64,000 nucleotides of DNA from Heliocybe sulcata (GCA_004369045.1 ML213504.1:1335508-1399507), one strand, 5' to 3'. Positions 37,949-49,678 are shown, counted from the stretch's first letter. The notes: generated by a model from the letters alone, not told the origin. Translations and numbers: made by a program.

Positions 37949-39111
37949 ATGTTGGCTTCAGCATGTCGTCGTCGGACACCACAGGCCTTGCGCGATACGC
38001 TCCGTCACCGTCGTGAGCGGCTTGCACGACGCACTCTCGTAACTTCCGTAACTTCCGCGGTTCAGACATTGTCGGACGGCTTCGTTGACTTGGCGCTTGC
38101 CCTCCCACTCCCTCCCTCATGGCCAACATACTCGTCCACCATCATCCTCACGACTATTGCCACGAGATTGGTCTTTACCGTCCCGTTTTCAATATGGGTA
38201 TGCTGTATCATTTCTCTCTTCAGTACGTACAAGCTAAAACTTCACTAGGCTAAAAAGCGGCAGCGGAGAGGTGATGAGGAAGTTCTGCCTCGGCTGCGTG
38301 AAGCCGCGCCCGGTGTTGCGCAGGCTATCATGCAAGAAATGAAGGCGCTTCGCATACGTGGCTCCGAAACAGAACTTAGAGAGCACCATAGGAAACGGTA
38401 CAGCGAAATTGTCAGTCCTCAGTTTCTCTGTTCGTCCAAGATCCTGTGATACACAACGGTTATAGATGAAGCAACGCCGAAATGAACTCTACTCCCGGTA
38501 TAGATGCTCGCCCATAGCGACCATGATCATACCCCCTGTTTCCCAGATCCCACTATTTGTCGGATTTTCCATGATGCTTGGCCGACTATCACAGCCGCCT
38601 ACTCCATTTGACTCGGAATCGTTTCTCAGCCTTACTTCGCTGGTGAACCCTGATCCAACGGCGACATTACCTATTGCCTTGGGTTTGATCACTCTTGCCA
38701 ACGTTGAGACGTCGCGCTGGTTCATCTCGGAGGATAAGCGGCTTGCAGCTACTGAGACAGAAAAGAAAAATGCCGAGAGGCGCGCGAAGGGAGAAGTCGT
38801 TATCGAACCTAGCAAAATCATCCAGTCGGCTTTACGAATTATGTCCGTCGGTCGAATACTGATAGGTGCTCTGGTACCTGGGGTTCGTTCGTCTTAATCG
38901 GCGCACAATGCAGGGGCTAACGGATGATTTCTAGAGCGTCGTTCTGTATTGGGTAACATCTGCGGTCTTTGGGCTCTTCCAGACCTGGGTGTTCGACTGG
39001 TGGGAAGCGCGCAGGTCGAGACTGAGACGGCGACAGCCCCCGCCACCTCCATCACCACCGCCGACTTCGCCATCATCAAGACCACGACAATATACGTGGA
39101 TCCAATCGTAG
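37949..39111 (+). CDS. COX18: COX18/OXA1-family mitochondrial inner-membrane insertase
   Basis: Cox18 inserts the C-terminal part of Cox2 across the mitochondrial inner membrane. Four exons (introns 38198-38248, 38411-38465, 38883-38934) sum to 334 codons plus stop. The N-terminus is Arg-rich with no acidic residues in its first stretch, as for a mitochondrial presequence. YidC/Oxa1 features are TIILTTIATRLVFTVPFSIW, the charged loop EMKALRIRGSETEL, IIPPVSQIPLFVGFSMMLG, LPIALGLITLANVETSRW and SVVLYWVTSAVFGLFQTWV. A proline-rich C-terminal tail follows. The sequence fits Cox18 better than Oxa1 by length and tail, but paralogue choice is inference. Confidence 0.9.
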
Positions 39112-39679
39112 CATAGCTTTGACCGCAGAGTATTCTTCGCCACTCTTGTGAGTTTCATCGCTTCCATGACGTCTCTCATGATTACACAAAGTGGCCTGAG
39201 GGATCCCTGCTTTAAGGAAGTCTACGTGACAGTCGGCAGCAGGAGCCCTGTGGATTTATCTTGATCTAATATGACACCTCCGTCTCAAAGATCTCGCCCT
39301 GGCTGCTGCTGACTATATCTTTCTACGCAGGGCCCGCGACGTGTTATCATGGTTCCTAGCTGGCAGTATCTGTCGCCTACCTTTATCTCAGTGCGCCACT
39401 GCGCGTAGGTTATTTCAACTACTAAATGAATCGGCCGTATGGCCGATAGATTGCGGAGCTATCTGGTCTCGGGCAATTTCGCGGCAGGACAGCCTGGTGT
39501 TCAGTATCTGTACCACGCGAGCAGTGACCTCAGCAATCCAAGCAATTCCTTGAGCATCCTTTGCCTGTGAGCTACATGCTAGTCCGTCAGTGTCCAAGTT
39601 GCACATTACATCGCAGCAATATAAGGGATGTATAGATTACTCTAAGCCTCGCCACGCTCTGCCTGGCCAGGTGACCCGC
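39112..39679. other. Intergenic region between convergent COX18 and DUF7704 genes
   Basis: About 570 bp of 3' spacer. It contains a 7-bp inverted repeat with a 4-nt loop at 39430-39447 (ATCGGCC/GGCCGAT) but no gene I can support. Confidence 0.5.
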
Positions 39680-40281
39680 CTAGAACCTCTTCTCCATGGG
39701 AGCCCTGAAGTTCCCGTCTCTCTTATCAACATACCGTCCGATACCCAAATGCCAGGCGATCCTTGGCACCATCAGCGTCAATCCCGTCAATAACGTCGAC
39801 CACAACACCGGACTCCACTGCTGCACATTCCATCGCTCCGGGCCCAAGGCCCATAATGTCACGTAAAGATGCACGACATCTCCGATCATCAATGGTGTGA
39901 GAAGCGCACAGACGATCTTCTCTTGCAGTGCTGGTTGGGAGTATAGATGTTTACGGGCAGTCGAGAGCACGAAGACGTTTATGAGGCCGAGCAGAGCGCA
40001 GACGTGCGCGAGTTGGACGAGCGTGACCTGGCTTGCTAGAGGAAGGGGCTCGGAAGGTGGCGTCCCGTTCGGCCATGGCGCTTGCGCATCGTGAGTCTAA
40101 TGCGACGTATTCCGTCCGTCAGTGGATCCCGCGATAACCACAGTTTGTATTGTGTATTGACACAACGTACCCTTTTCGGATCCACGAGCGTGCCTGCGAG
40201 GCTCAGCAGGGTCAAGAAAGGCTCGTAAAAACCAAAGACTGCGTAATAGAATCCTGGGATGGCGGATTGCGGCGGGGACAT
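39680..40281 (-). CDS. DUF7704-type small membrane protein
   Basis: Two exons (40281-40171 and 40096-39680, with a 74-nt intron between) give 175 codons plus stop. The protein has four hydrophobic segments: FYYAVFGFYEPFLTLLSLAG, VTLVQLAHVCALLGLINVFV, VCALLTPLMIGDVVHLYVTL and LWSTLLTGLTLMVPRIAWHL. This matches a fungal family of unknown function (DUF7704) in which GFYYxxFxxxEP and GDxxHL are conserved. The fold suggests an EXPERA-like four-helix bundle, but no enzymatic role can be claimed. Tail to tail with COX18. Confidence 0.8.
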
Positions 40282-40497
40282 GATCAAGACTAACGAAGGA
40301 CAGGCCGCTGGAGGGGTATAAGAGGAGGCGTCGGACGGAAAGTTTCCGTCTATTAAGTGTCAGGCTAACATTACAGGGACCGATTGGCCACGCTGTAAGG
40401 GAATTCGCCCGTCATACCCAGACATAAGGTACCATCGTAAGGATCTTGATCCGGATTAAGTCTTACAGTGAAGGACGAGCTATACTCGACTCCTGTG

Positions 40498-40999
40498 ATG
40501 CCTTCCAAACAAGAACAGCACAGCGCGCGTAAGTACTGGTTCTGGTACGAGGAGTAGACGAGGCTGTGGGCTTGCTCTGACTCGCATCTTCATCAGAATC
40601 AGGGGGGCGGATAGATGTCAGAGGAAGAGCACCCGCCACAATTGTGGCGGCCGGCCCTAAACTTGGCACACATTCACATGGGCGGGAAAAGGAAGGTTCG
40701 TCTTCATCTTACATTCAGGTTCGGACCAAGCGAGACGAGCTGGATTTCGCCACACTCGTCAGCCATGGCATACAACCGAGAGCGCTCTTCTGCCTGAAGA
40801 TGGAGGGTATAATGCTTCCTTTTATCAGGAGAAATTCTCTGTTGATCGCGAGCTTCGCTCCTTCCTGACACGCCTGAGACGCGTTAGTATCTCTTCCTTT
40901 ACTTCCCATGGCAGTGTGTGTCCCGGTTCCGAGAGTTCTGTTGACCGCATGTACGATAGCTATCAATTAAAGGAGATATTAAACACGTTCCAGTCGTGA
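40498..40999 (+). CDS. Possible small hypothetical protein (three exons)
   Basis: I propose this gene from splice logic only. Exon 1 (40498-40528, MPSKQEQHSA), exon 2 (40597-40757) and exon 3 (40829-40999) are joined by introns with donors GTAAGT and GTCAGC and acceptors CAG. Together they sum to 120 codons plus stop with no internal stop. Exons 2 and 3 carry RTKRDELDFATL and EKFSVDRELRSFLTRLRR, which look like real charged helical sequence, ending YQLKEILNTFQS. No family is recognised. The intron of 71 nt is needed to connect two frames, so the model could be wrong. It is tail to tail with TSC10. Confidence 0.4.
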
Positions 41000-41074
41000 C
41001 TGGTTCTATTACTGCAATATCCGATAGTATAACGTTCAATGAACAAGCGCAGCAGTGGCCCAAGGCAATCGGTT

Positions 41075-42479
41075 CTAACGTGCAATAACCTTATGGTTGG
41101 AGCCAACAGCATCTTCACTGAAAAATCCCTTTTGCTCCAGGTAATCAAGATGATCTTTGCGATGGTTTTTAATTGTCCTATCAACAGACCAGCGCCATAG
41201 GGGCAAGGCAATCTTGTTCCGCGTGTGAGCTGGAAAGAGTCAGGACACGAATAGATCACGCTCACCCATCCAATGACGGCATAGATCCAGTCGAAGAGGG
41301 CATTATTGAGGGGTGTCGGGCCCCTGGATGTGGTTCGGAAGATGTTGATGTTGAAGTCGGCGCTGACGTGGAAATAGTTCCTCTGTACTCCTAGATATTC
41401 GGGATCGCCACGTTAACAATAAGGGGGGGTCGAGCGCTAGCGGGCATACCATCCAAGAGCACTTGGGCCGCTTGCTCTGGCTTAAGTCCCTCATCGGCTT
41501 CCTCTATCTTCAGCGTGACTTTCGGTTTCGTCTTATTCTCGTTCTCGTAACCTGGGCTATAAATCGTCCCTGGGAAGAATATGTGGACATCGATAGGATA
41601 TAGCTGTAGTTCCGATCTTAGTGTCTCAGCGAGTCCTATGGCCGGAAGTGAGTTCAACAAGGTCTGTCGGACAGACCCCAACTCGCGCACCTCGGATTGC
41701 AAACTTGCCCGGGGAGTAGGACGAATAGCCTATTATCGACATATATCCGAGAACGGATGATACAAAGACTATTTTTCCTTTGGCACGATGTCGCACCATG
41801 CGCTTGGCTGCAGCCTAGAACACGACATTGATTACAAAGTTGAGTGCCGTTCTACTGGTGTAGGTTTACGCACCAATGCCGACCAAGCAGCTGCCCAATA
41901 GGTGTTGTCCATGCCTCGACGCAGAGAAGCGTCATCTTCTTCTATGAAGAACCCAGGCGTCGAGCTTCCTGCACACAAGAACACCACGTCCGGGCATTTA
42001 CCACCGTGCGGGTGGCAAGCTGCTTCCAGAGCATCTCTGGCGCATGTCGCGTCGTGCAAAGAGTAGGAGTACGACTTGAGCAGCTGATTCGGCGTCCGAC
42101 GCTCAGCCTACAGCCAGGTGCAAATGAGAAGCTATAATAGCCAGGACGACCCGAGATGAACGCGTGAGCAACGTCGCTCACCTCCATTAGTTCCAGTGCC
42201 TTCTGTAATCGTTCTTCATCACGCGCAACAATGGAGACGTCTGCTCCTTTACGTGTCAAGAGAATGGCGAGGGAGAGTCCAAGCCCCGCGGACCCGCCAG
42301 TCACATAGCAGTGCTAAGGTTGCGGGTTGAGACACATAGGGAAATAAGAGACCAATTGGTAAGATACTTACCTGTCCGCGAGGATCCCATCTCTTCTTAG
42401 AGAACACAAATGTCTGCAACAGTAAGACGAGACCGGAGGCCAAGCTGACAGCCAAGATTGTGGGCAGCCAACTAAACAT
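41075..42479 (-). CDS. TSC10: 3-ketodihydrosphingosine reductase
   Basis: Tsc10 reduces 3-ketosphinganine to dihydrosphingosine with NADPH in the ER, the second step of sphingolipid synthesis. It is a short-chain dehydrogenase with an N-terminal membrane anchor (ILAVSLASGLVLLLQTFVF). The cofactor motif is TGGSAGLGLSLA, followed by ADVSIVARDEERL; the active-site segment is IVFVSSVLGYMSIIGYSSYS then PGKFAIRGLAESLRSEL, giving the Ser and the YxxxK pair. A C-terminal hydrophobic segment is IALPLWRW. Introns separate RGQ from HCYVTGG and LLDG from VQRNYF. The stop is after HKVIAR at 41075. It is head to head with FEX across about 270 bp. Confidence 0.93.
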
Positions 42480-42749
42480 TCCGAGGATAGCCGTGCTTCG
42501 TATTCCCAGTACGCACCGCGACTGGCAGTATTCGAGGAAGCAGAGAGTTTCAGATATTGTTCACCCTTGCTGGAGGAAAACACCGGGTTTAAATGTAAAG
42601 ACGAGTTTGCCATCATGAATGAGTCCTTGCTAGCGCTGCGCTAAATTTAGGATACAGTTGATCGAAAGAATATAATACACCACGCCACCCATTCCACGAG
42701 CCGATCTACCACGATCTGCCTTCATGCACATGCTTACTGTCAGCCCACA

Positions 42750-44085
42750 ATGACTGACGAGAAGGGTGCATCGACGCTGCTCCCTCTGCATGGTTCTCCA
42801 AACACTACGAGCACTCAGAATGGCACCCCTCCCTCTACGCAGAAGGCGTCTATGGAGGGCAGCCGACCTTCCCGACGCCACTCTCGGAGCGATGTAGGCT
42901 CTACAATCGCGCGTCACGAGTCCATCGACTCCGCCGAGCGTCTGGCACAAGTGGACAGGCCACCAGCGGAGGAAGAGGCCTTGCCAAAGTCGAAGGTCTA
43001 CCCTCCTCTGTCGCCCCATGTCCTCGCTCTCCTCATGCCGGCATCCGTCTTCGGGGTGCTGGCGAGGCTGGGCTTAGATGCTCTAGCAACATATAACGGA
43101 CAGAAGATCTTCTCGTTGGCGTACGCTCAAGCCGTCGGCTGCTTCATTATGGGATTTGGCCTGGAATTTAAGGAGCCTATGGGACGATTGTGAGCACTGT
43201 CCGACTCCACCTTTGTCTCGCAGAACCACTTATAGCCGCCCAGCTATGGACCCCTGTATACAGCCATCACGACTGGTTAGAGCCAAATTTGGAGTTAGGT
43301 TTTACGCTGACATCGCGTGATAGGTTTCTGCGGGTCCTTGACCACCTTTTCTGGTTGGCAGGTGGACGTCTTCGATTCCTGGGTCAACTCCACGCAGGCA
43401 CACAGAGACTGGCGGGGAGATGTGAGCGCTACTTGGTTCGGGCAGGAGATAGTATATGCTAACGGAAGCACAGGTCATGGACGGTGTCACCACGACACTC
43501 TACACGTTCATCATAGCACTTACGTCCGTCTGGTTTGGCGCCCACTTGGCCTCCCTTCTTCGACCACTTGTCCCCGTTTTACGACCACCAAGTGCCGCTA
43601 TCAGGTATACGCTGACAGCCTTGTCTGTTTGTGTCTATGCCGCAACTTTTCCAGTCTATTTTCGTCTCCCGACGGATTACCGGCATCAAGCTACAGCCGC
43701 TCTGTTGTTCTCGTACCCGGGCACTCTCACTCGCTACTTGCTTTCCGTATACCTGAATCCTCGCCTCGACCTGTTCCCGCTGGGAACGTACGTTGCCAAT
43801 TCATTCGGGACAGTCCTCCTGGGCGCACTTCATGTCATGCAAGGCATGTCTCCGCCGGCGTCCCCCAATGCCTGTGCACTCCTTCAAGGGCTGGGAGATG
43901 GGTATTGCGGCTGCCTGACTACTGTCAGTACTTTTGCCACAGAAGTTGATGCTCTCATAGAATGGAAGGCGTGGCTATACGCTGGGCTGAGTTGGAGTAC
44001 AGGTCAGCTTCTCTTGCTTATGATAATGGGCTCTTCGTTCTGGGCGGGCCACGTTAGCGAACAGATGACTTGCAGATTTGCGTGA
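42750..44085 (+). CDS. FEX1: Fluoride export channel (FEX, fused double CrcB domain)
   Basis: Fex proteins are plasma-membrane fluoride channels; fungal ones are fused pairs of CrcB/Fluc domains. Four exons (introns 43190-43243, 43276-43323, 43422-43473) sum to 393 codons plus stop. Residues 1-85 are a Ser/Thr/Arg-rich disordered tail, longer than needed for the core. Domain 1 has VFGVLARLGLDAL and TGFCGSLTTFSGWQ; domain 2 has YVANSFGTVLLGALHV and GYCGCLTTVSTFATEVDAL, both with the conserved GxCGxLTTxS loop and the Asn of the pore. A likely orthologue of yeast FEX1/FEX2. Shares its upstream region with TSC10. Confidence 0.94.
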
Positions 44086-44327
44086 GTCTGTATCACTAGT
44101 CTGGGGCTTATCCGTCGCACGACCGCGCTTGTACCTCCATAAATAGTAGAATTGTCTTGCAATTTCCCGCTGTGGCCGGAATGAACTCCGACAAGTGCTG
44201 CGACGCCTGACCCTAACCCGGCTCTTCCTAGCGGAGTTGAAATCGGGCTTACACCCACAACGTGTTGCCGCGTTTAGAAACTTGGGAGAGCCTTGGCCTC
44301 GGACGGTCGTCCTTGACACTCTCTTGC

Positions 44328-46153
44328 ATGTCGCGTCTCCAGCAGTCGTCGTCTGTGGATCCCAGCCAGGAGGAGCTAGAGGAGGAGGAGGCTGTTAGCG
44401 GGGAGGGCGACGAGGTCATGGGCGAGGCCGAGGATGGCGAAGGATACAGTGCGTACACTCCGTTGCCATAACTTATGCGTCCCGGAACCTCATGCGCATT
44501 GCGACGCATATCGTGCGTATCGGATTGTGCATACGGATGTCTGATTGCTTCCGTGTTCCTCAGCTTCATCTACGCCTACATCCACCTTAACATGGATCAG
44601 TTGGTTTTGTTCCTTACCTGGACATGAATACTTCTGCGAAGTATCCGAAGACTTTATCGAAGACGACTTCAATCTCACAGGGTTAAATGCTATGGTTCCG
44701 TTCTGGAAGGAGGCAATGGAGATGGTACTCGATGTCGAACCAGGTCCGTGGTCCCTTTGCATTGCAGTCTGTTCTGGCTGGTAATCTCTGACATCGGGCG
44801 TATGATCAGATGAGGATTCTGCACGGGTGCCCGATGTATCCATAGTCGAGGCCTCGGCAGAACTATTGTATGGGCTGGTGCACCAACGCTACATTATCAC
44901 GCGGCAGGGTCTGCAGGCGATGGTGATCCATTTACACGACAATGAATATATCACAGGTGCTGACAGTGTTTACAGGCTGATAAATACGAGAATGCTACGT
45001 TCGGGTCGTGTCCAAGAGTATACTGCCAAAACTGCTACGTTGTCCCGTGCGGGAGGTCGGACGTCCCCGGCTTGGATACTGTGAAGCTGTACTGTCCGAA
45101 CTGTCATGATATCTATGTCCCGCCAAGCAGCCGGTTCCAAGGAGTTGACGGTAAGTGCAATGTGTTGGCATACTTTGTCGCTGATCAGTCGGTTGTGTAG
45201 GAGCGTTCTTTGGAACCACTTTTGCCCATCTCTTCTTCCAGAGCTACCGGGAGCTCGCACCTGCACCATTCTACAAATCTTCAACTGCGGCTTCCTCATC
45301 CACGTCTGCAGCTCGCTCACCTCGTCCTGGATCCGACGGTGGCCAGGCGGATGAGGAGACTTTTGTAAACCCTAATCCGTATGGTGGGCAGAAGAGAGCC
45401 GCTGGGAAGGTGTACATTCCCCGAATATATGGGTTCCGTGTAAGTGAGCGGGCAAAGAGTGGGCCTCGGATGATGTGGCTGCGGATGCGGCCAGAGGTCG
45501 CGGGCGAACTTGATACGGTGGATTGGCGAGGCCGATGGGTGGATGAGGAGGGAGGTTCCGAGTTCGAGGACGATGAGGAGGAAGGAGGTGACAGGCCAAT
45601 GGAAGACTTTGATCCGGTGCGTACAGGACTCGAGTGTATCTCTGCGGAGCCTCTGCTTCAAGTCTGACCAGTAATCTGTCTGCTTTGCCTCCCTTGTGCT
45701 ATGTCATAGGAAGGAGGAGGTGACGACGACGAAGACGAAGAAGAGGAGGAGGAAGAAGAAAACCAAGATCAGAAAGCGCGTGTCGCCGGTGCGCAGCACG
45801 ACCACGGAGCCAACAGAGGACGACGGCGGAACGACGTCCATCATGGTGCCTCCTCCACCCCCTCCCTCAGCGCGCTCGACTGTGATATCGAGCTACCGCC
45901 CGGCGCGGGCAGCGACGCAGAGCATCCGGACGAGCGCGAGCAGCAGTCGTACGCCAACGGGTATAATGGATTCCCGGCCTCTCCCGCGTCGACTGCGCCT
46001 CCGCGAACTCCTGAACCGCTGCCTTTGCCTCTCGCCACAATAATGCCGCTCAGGATTAATGGGAAGGGAGTTGGGACTGGAGCGGCGGTGGGTGGTGGGA
46101 AGGTGAGGGTGGTTAGGCAGAGTGCTGAGGGTGAGCGAGGGGTGCTCTGGTAA
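44328..46153 (+). CDS. CKB1: Casein kinase 2 regulatory subunit beta with long acidic C-terminal extension
   Basis: CK2 beta dimerises through a zinc finger and holds two catalytic subunits. Core features are [50 protein letters not shown], the zinc ligands CPRVYCQNC and CPNC, and [16 protein letters not shown]. Introns join GEGY to TSSTP, DVEP to DEDS, LQAM to ADKYEN and QGVD to GAFFG. The core ends near residue 230, but the frame continues with [17 protein letters not shown], acidic runs, [18 protein letters not shown] and a Pro/Ser tail, giving about 485 residues against about 215-280 in animals and yeast. A further intron lies between DFDP and EGGGDDD. The start [10 protein letters not shown] gives a short acidic N-terminus. 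Confidence 0.92.
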
Positions 46154-46429
46154 AGCCATGTTTATTCGCTTGTGACTAGCTCAGATACCTACATTTGATT
46201 CTGTTCTTTTAACAACTACATCCATACATCTTATCTTCTCTTAGCGATCTGTGGCTTCGTTGCGGCTACGTAGTTATATGGGTGAGAATAAATACCCAAA
46301 TAAGGAGGAACTGTACAGGTGTAAGCCATCACGTCTGCGTTATGCGCGTGACGCTTTGAGCTCGCAGAACGTGAATATCGTCGTACGGGCCCCAAATCCG
46401 ACATCTCCTCCCTCAAGACATCAAGCAAA

Positions 46430-47110
46430 ATGGCCCGGACTAGTGCGTACAGAACCTATGTCATTCCACTGAACTAGCGCTGACTATATCCCAATTTATT
46501 ATCTATAGACATGCGCTACGGCTCGAACCACGGGCACCCCACGACGGCCATCGAAAAGACGGTCCGCCCGAGCCACCGCAAGGGTGTGCAGAGCAAGAAG
46601 ACGACGTTTGTGCGGAGCGTAATTCGGGAGGTTGCTGGGTTCTCGCCGTATGAGCGGAGGGTTATGGAGTTGTTGAGGAACTCGAAGGTGAGCATCGTTA
46701 TTCGTGCTTTGGTGGTCGGGCCTCTGGGGTTATCGCGAACGATGGATCGTGATATGCTGGGCGGAGAGAGTAGGATGGACAGTGCATGAATGCGCTGTGA
46801 AGGAGAGATGGTTGTTGCAGAGGGATTCCGGGACCGTGGTTGTTTATCATGACCCATTGGCGCGTTTTGGAGGAGCCTCCTCGTCTCTGCGACGGTATTG
46901 CTGAGCGCAGGTGCTAACGGTCACTTTGCCGTTTAGGACAAGAAGGCCCGGAAGTTGACAAAGAAGCGGGTACGTTTCACTATTTCTGTTTGCGCCCGGT
47001 CGTGTCTTACTCTACTTCCGATTCAGTTGGGCACGCTCCTCCGCTCAAAGCGCAAGCTCGAGGAGCTCTCGACCATCATCGCCGAGAGCAGGAGAGCTGG
47101 TGGCCACTAA
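46430..47110 (+). CDS. RPL36: 60S ribosomal protein eL36
   Basis: eL36 is a small basic protein of the large ribosomal subunit. Four exons (46430-46442, 46509-46687, 46937-46969, 47027-47110) sum to 102 codons plus stop. The sequence runs [74 protein letters not shown] and [19 protein letters not shown]. The first exon is only 13 nt, and exon 3 only 33 nt. Intron 2 is 249 nt, far longer than the neighbours' 50-65 nt. Confidence 0.97.
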
Positions 47111-48155
47111 ACGTCACCACATTAGTATGTGTCGGTGTGGCCGGGACGTTGTTATGGTCATCCTTAGCTGTCGACTGTGGCTGGGGCCGGAGGGGAGATC
47201 CATCTTATGCGAGGATGCGCCGTGTATCGCTATGTTCATGCAATGGTATTGCCTTATGCTCTCGCGGTCTTTTCTCACCCTCGTCGCTGAGGACAAGCAT
47301 GCCGGATTGTCCCCGTGTGTCGGACGCTGTAACAACTCAGCCATGGGGCTTTTTGGAAGAAAGTTATATTTGGCTCCCTTGCACGGATTATCAGATACTG
47401 CTGGAAATACAAATGCAGTTGCGCGTTCGTGCCGATGGTTGAAAAACGCTGACGTCGCTGCCTGCCTGGATCTGCTGTTGGCTCGTCGGCGCCTCTCGAG
47501 GCCGGCCTTTGGAGCTCCTGCGCCATCGTGGACGCGACGAGCGCAGGTTCCACACTTGTCTGGCAGATAGGTTCGTCATGCGACTATTATAGAGAGGTCG
47601 ATGTCGGTCGATGCCATCAACCAGGCCCAGCACGGATCTGAGGAGCGTTTGCGTTATGTTGCAGTCAGTCGCAGTCAGTTGCCCTGAGATGGGGAGTACA
47701 TCTGCTTAGAAATCATAAGTAGGCATGTTTGTAAGACTCAATAAGAGCTGCAAATGATCCGAAGAAGCCCGTATAGGAGGTGCGCTGGTAACGGTGGTCT
47801 GCGGGAGGAAGACGACGAAGCCGACGGATGACGGGATGATGGTGAGACAAGCCGGCCGGCCAGGAAAGTGTTTCGGACGCCGAGAAGAGTCGGGCAGCAG
47901 CCGACAATCTCCGTGCAGTCGGCGCTGTGTTTTTATTTTATTTTCTGAAATAACATACTGTGTGCTCGACGTTGAGGATGACGGCGGTGGTGCAGATGGA
48001 GAGGCCAGAAATAACAAGGGGAGAGGTGGCGAGTGAGGGAAGACTGACGCGCGGCTGGCGGGCGAGGTAAAGGTGCTTACGTGATCTGGGTTGGTCGCAC
48101 CGGGATCGTCTAAAAACTGAGAACAGCTCGCCGCATCCTGGCTAAATCATCCATC
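47111..48155. other. Intergenic region between RPL36 and the VTT-domain gene
   Basis: About 1 kb. It should hold the RPL36 3' region and the promoter of the VTT-domain gene. Several open frames of 65-105 codons occur on both strands, the best at 47706-48017 (minus), but none shows a family motif or a clear splice pattern. Confidence 0.5.
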
Positions 48156-49678
48156 ATGATCCCAGACATGCCCTCCTCTTCATCCTCTAACGACTCTCTT
48201 GCTCCCCTCCCTCCTCCCAACCGCCACCGTGCGTCCTCCACCAACGTCCGTCCGGCGCTGACCATCGCAACCTTGGGCTCCCGCCGGCGGTCGTCGTCCA
48301 TGCTTGCTATGGCCCCTCCCGACCCAACTCCTCCGACGGAGCCAAAGCCGGATCCCTTCGAGCCTGTTGACGTGCCTTTAGTCGCATCGCCTTCGCTTAT
48401 TTCGGTGCTGGCCTCTCGCGTACTTGACCTGCTACCAGCACACAAGCACGCACAGCACCCTATGTTCGAGGTAGAGCCGCCATCCCCCGGCTCTAGCAGC
48501 GACGAGCCCATCCTTCCATTGTCCTCGTCTCCGTCGCGTGCCTCCTTCGGCGATGTCTTTTCCGAGAAGGGCAGCCCGCTCAGGGAAGAGTTGTCAAGGC
48601 CATGGTGGTCTGGTTCCCCTTCAGTACGTAATTGTGGTTAACCGCACACGACTTCCCCGCTCAACTCTGATGTTCTCCTAGGTACATGCCCCCATCTTGC
48701 TTGTCATTACCTTATTCCCGCTGTCCACAGCTTTGGTCTTGTACTGCTTCTGGACCCTTCCTGTGTCAGGCTCATGGCCGCGGACATTAGCCGACCTCAC
48801 GCAGATGGGTAGAGAGCTGCATGAATACTCGCAAAGCGGCTCCTGGCCAATGGCACATGTCATCGGTGTACTTAGTATCACCGCCGTCTGGAATCACGCT
48901 TGGAGCATTCCGGGCAGCGTTCTGTGGGTGAGTCTCCGTTTCACACTTACCCCAAAGTTCATTTCGCTAAGTTCATCTACGTGGGCGTCAGAATGTTCTT
49001 GCCGGAGCACTATTCTCTCCTGTCTTCGCGACCCTTCTCCTCACTGCTCTTACGACGTTCGGCTCACTTGCCGCAACCCTCCTGTCAATGCCCTTAGCGC
49101 CCTTCCTAACTCGGGTTTTCCCACGTGCCCTGGATCTTACTCGTTCGGCTCTCGAAGGATCGTCTCGGCCTTCATCGCCCAATGCTTCTTCGTCTGCCTG
49201 GGTCCGTTTATCAGTTCTTCGGCTGGTTGGTATAATTCCTTGGTCGGGTATCAATGTTGCATGCGGTGTCGCTGGCGTCCCATTGCTGCAATGTATGCTC
49301 GGTTCGTTCATTGGCGGTCTGCCATGGACCGCAGTAACCTGCCAGCTGGGTGACATACTGCAATCAGTGGCCGTTGGCGACAACGTTGGGGTGGGCGTGG
49401 GCCAGATGATGGCTCGCCCGGAAATGATTGCGCGACTTGTCTTCTTGACAATACTCGCTGGAGCCCCGGTCCTTGGCAAGGAGAAACTCAAAAACATGAT
49501 CACTCCGGCAGAGGACGAGGAGATGACAGAGAGAGGACGCAGATGGGCCTGGGTCAAGGAGTGGAGGAAGCGTCTCGGCAGTCGTAGCCGAGAAGGTCAG
49601 AGGAAAGAAATTGAGAGGGAGTTGAAGATCCTCGTGGATGAGAAGAGGGCGAGGGAGGATCAGGGTGGCTGGGCGTAA
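48156..49678 (+). CDS. VTT-domain (TVP38/TMEM41/DedA-like) membrane protein
   Basis: VTT-domain proteins such as TVP38, TMEM41B and VMP1 act in Golgi/ER membranes and, where studied, scramble lipids. Three exons (introns 48624-48681, 48928-48991) sum to 466 codons plus stop. The first about 155 residues are Ser/Pro-rich and cytosolic-looking. Then comes a membrane span (ILLVITLFPLSTALVLYCFW), the VTT core with PGSVLWNVLAGALFSPVFAT and LTTFGSLAATLLSMPLA, and RLVGIIPWSGINVACGVAGV with GSFIGGLPWTAVTCQLGDIL. A charged C-terminal tail follows. Assignment to the superfamily is secure; the exact subfamily is not. Confidence 0.88.

Noticed and set aside
39430-39447. Inverted repeat ATCGGCC/GGCCGAT with a 4-nt loop
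   Set aside because: A 7-bp stem in a 3' spacer is expected by chance at this density, and fungal Pol II genes do not use such hairpins as terminators.
46688-46936. C/D-box snoRNA inside RPL36 intron 2
   Set aside because: The best box C (ATCATGA) has one mismatch, there is no terminal stem, and no guide sequence could be verified by eye. Kept as a question only.
47706-48017. Minus-strand frame of 103 codons between RPL36 and the VTT gene
   Set aside because: Low-complexity Ser/Pro-rich sequence without family motifs or a convincing splice pattern; it is probably a promoter-region chance frame.
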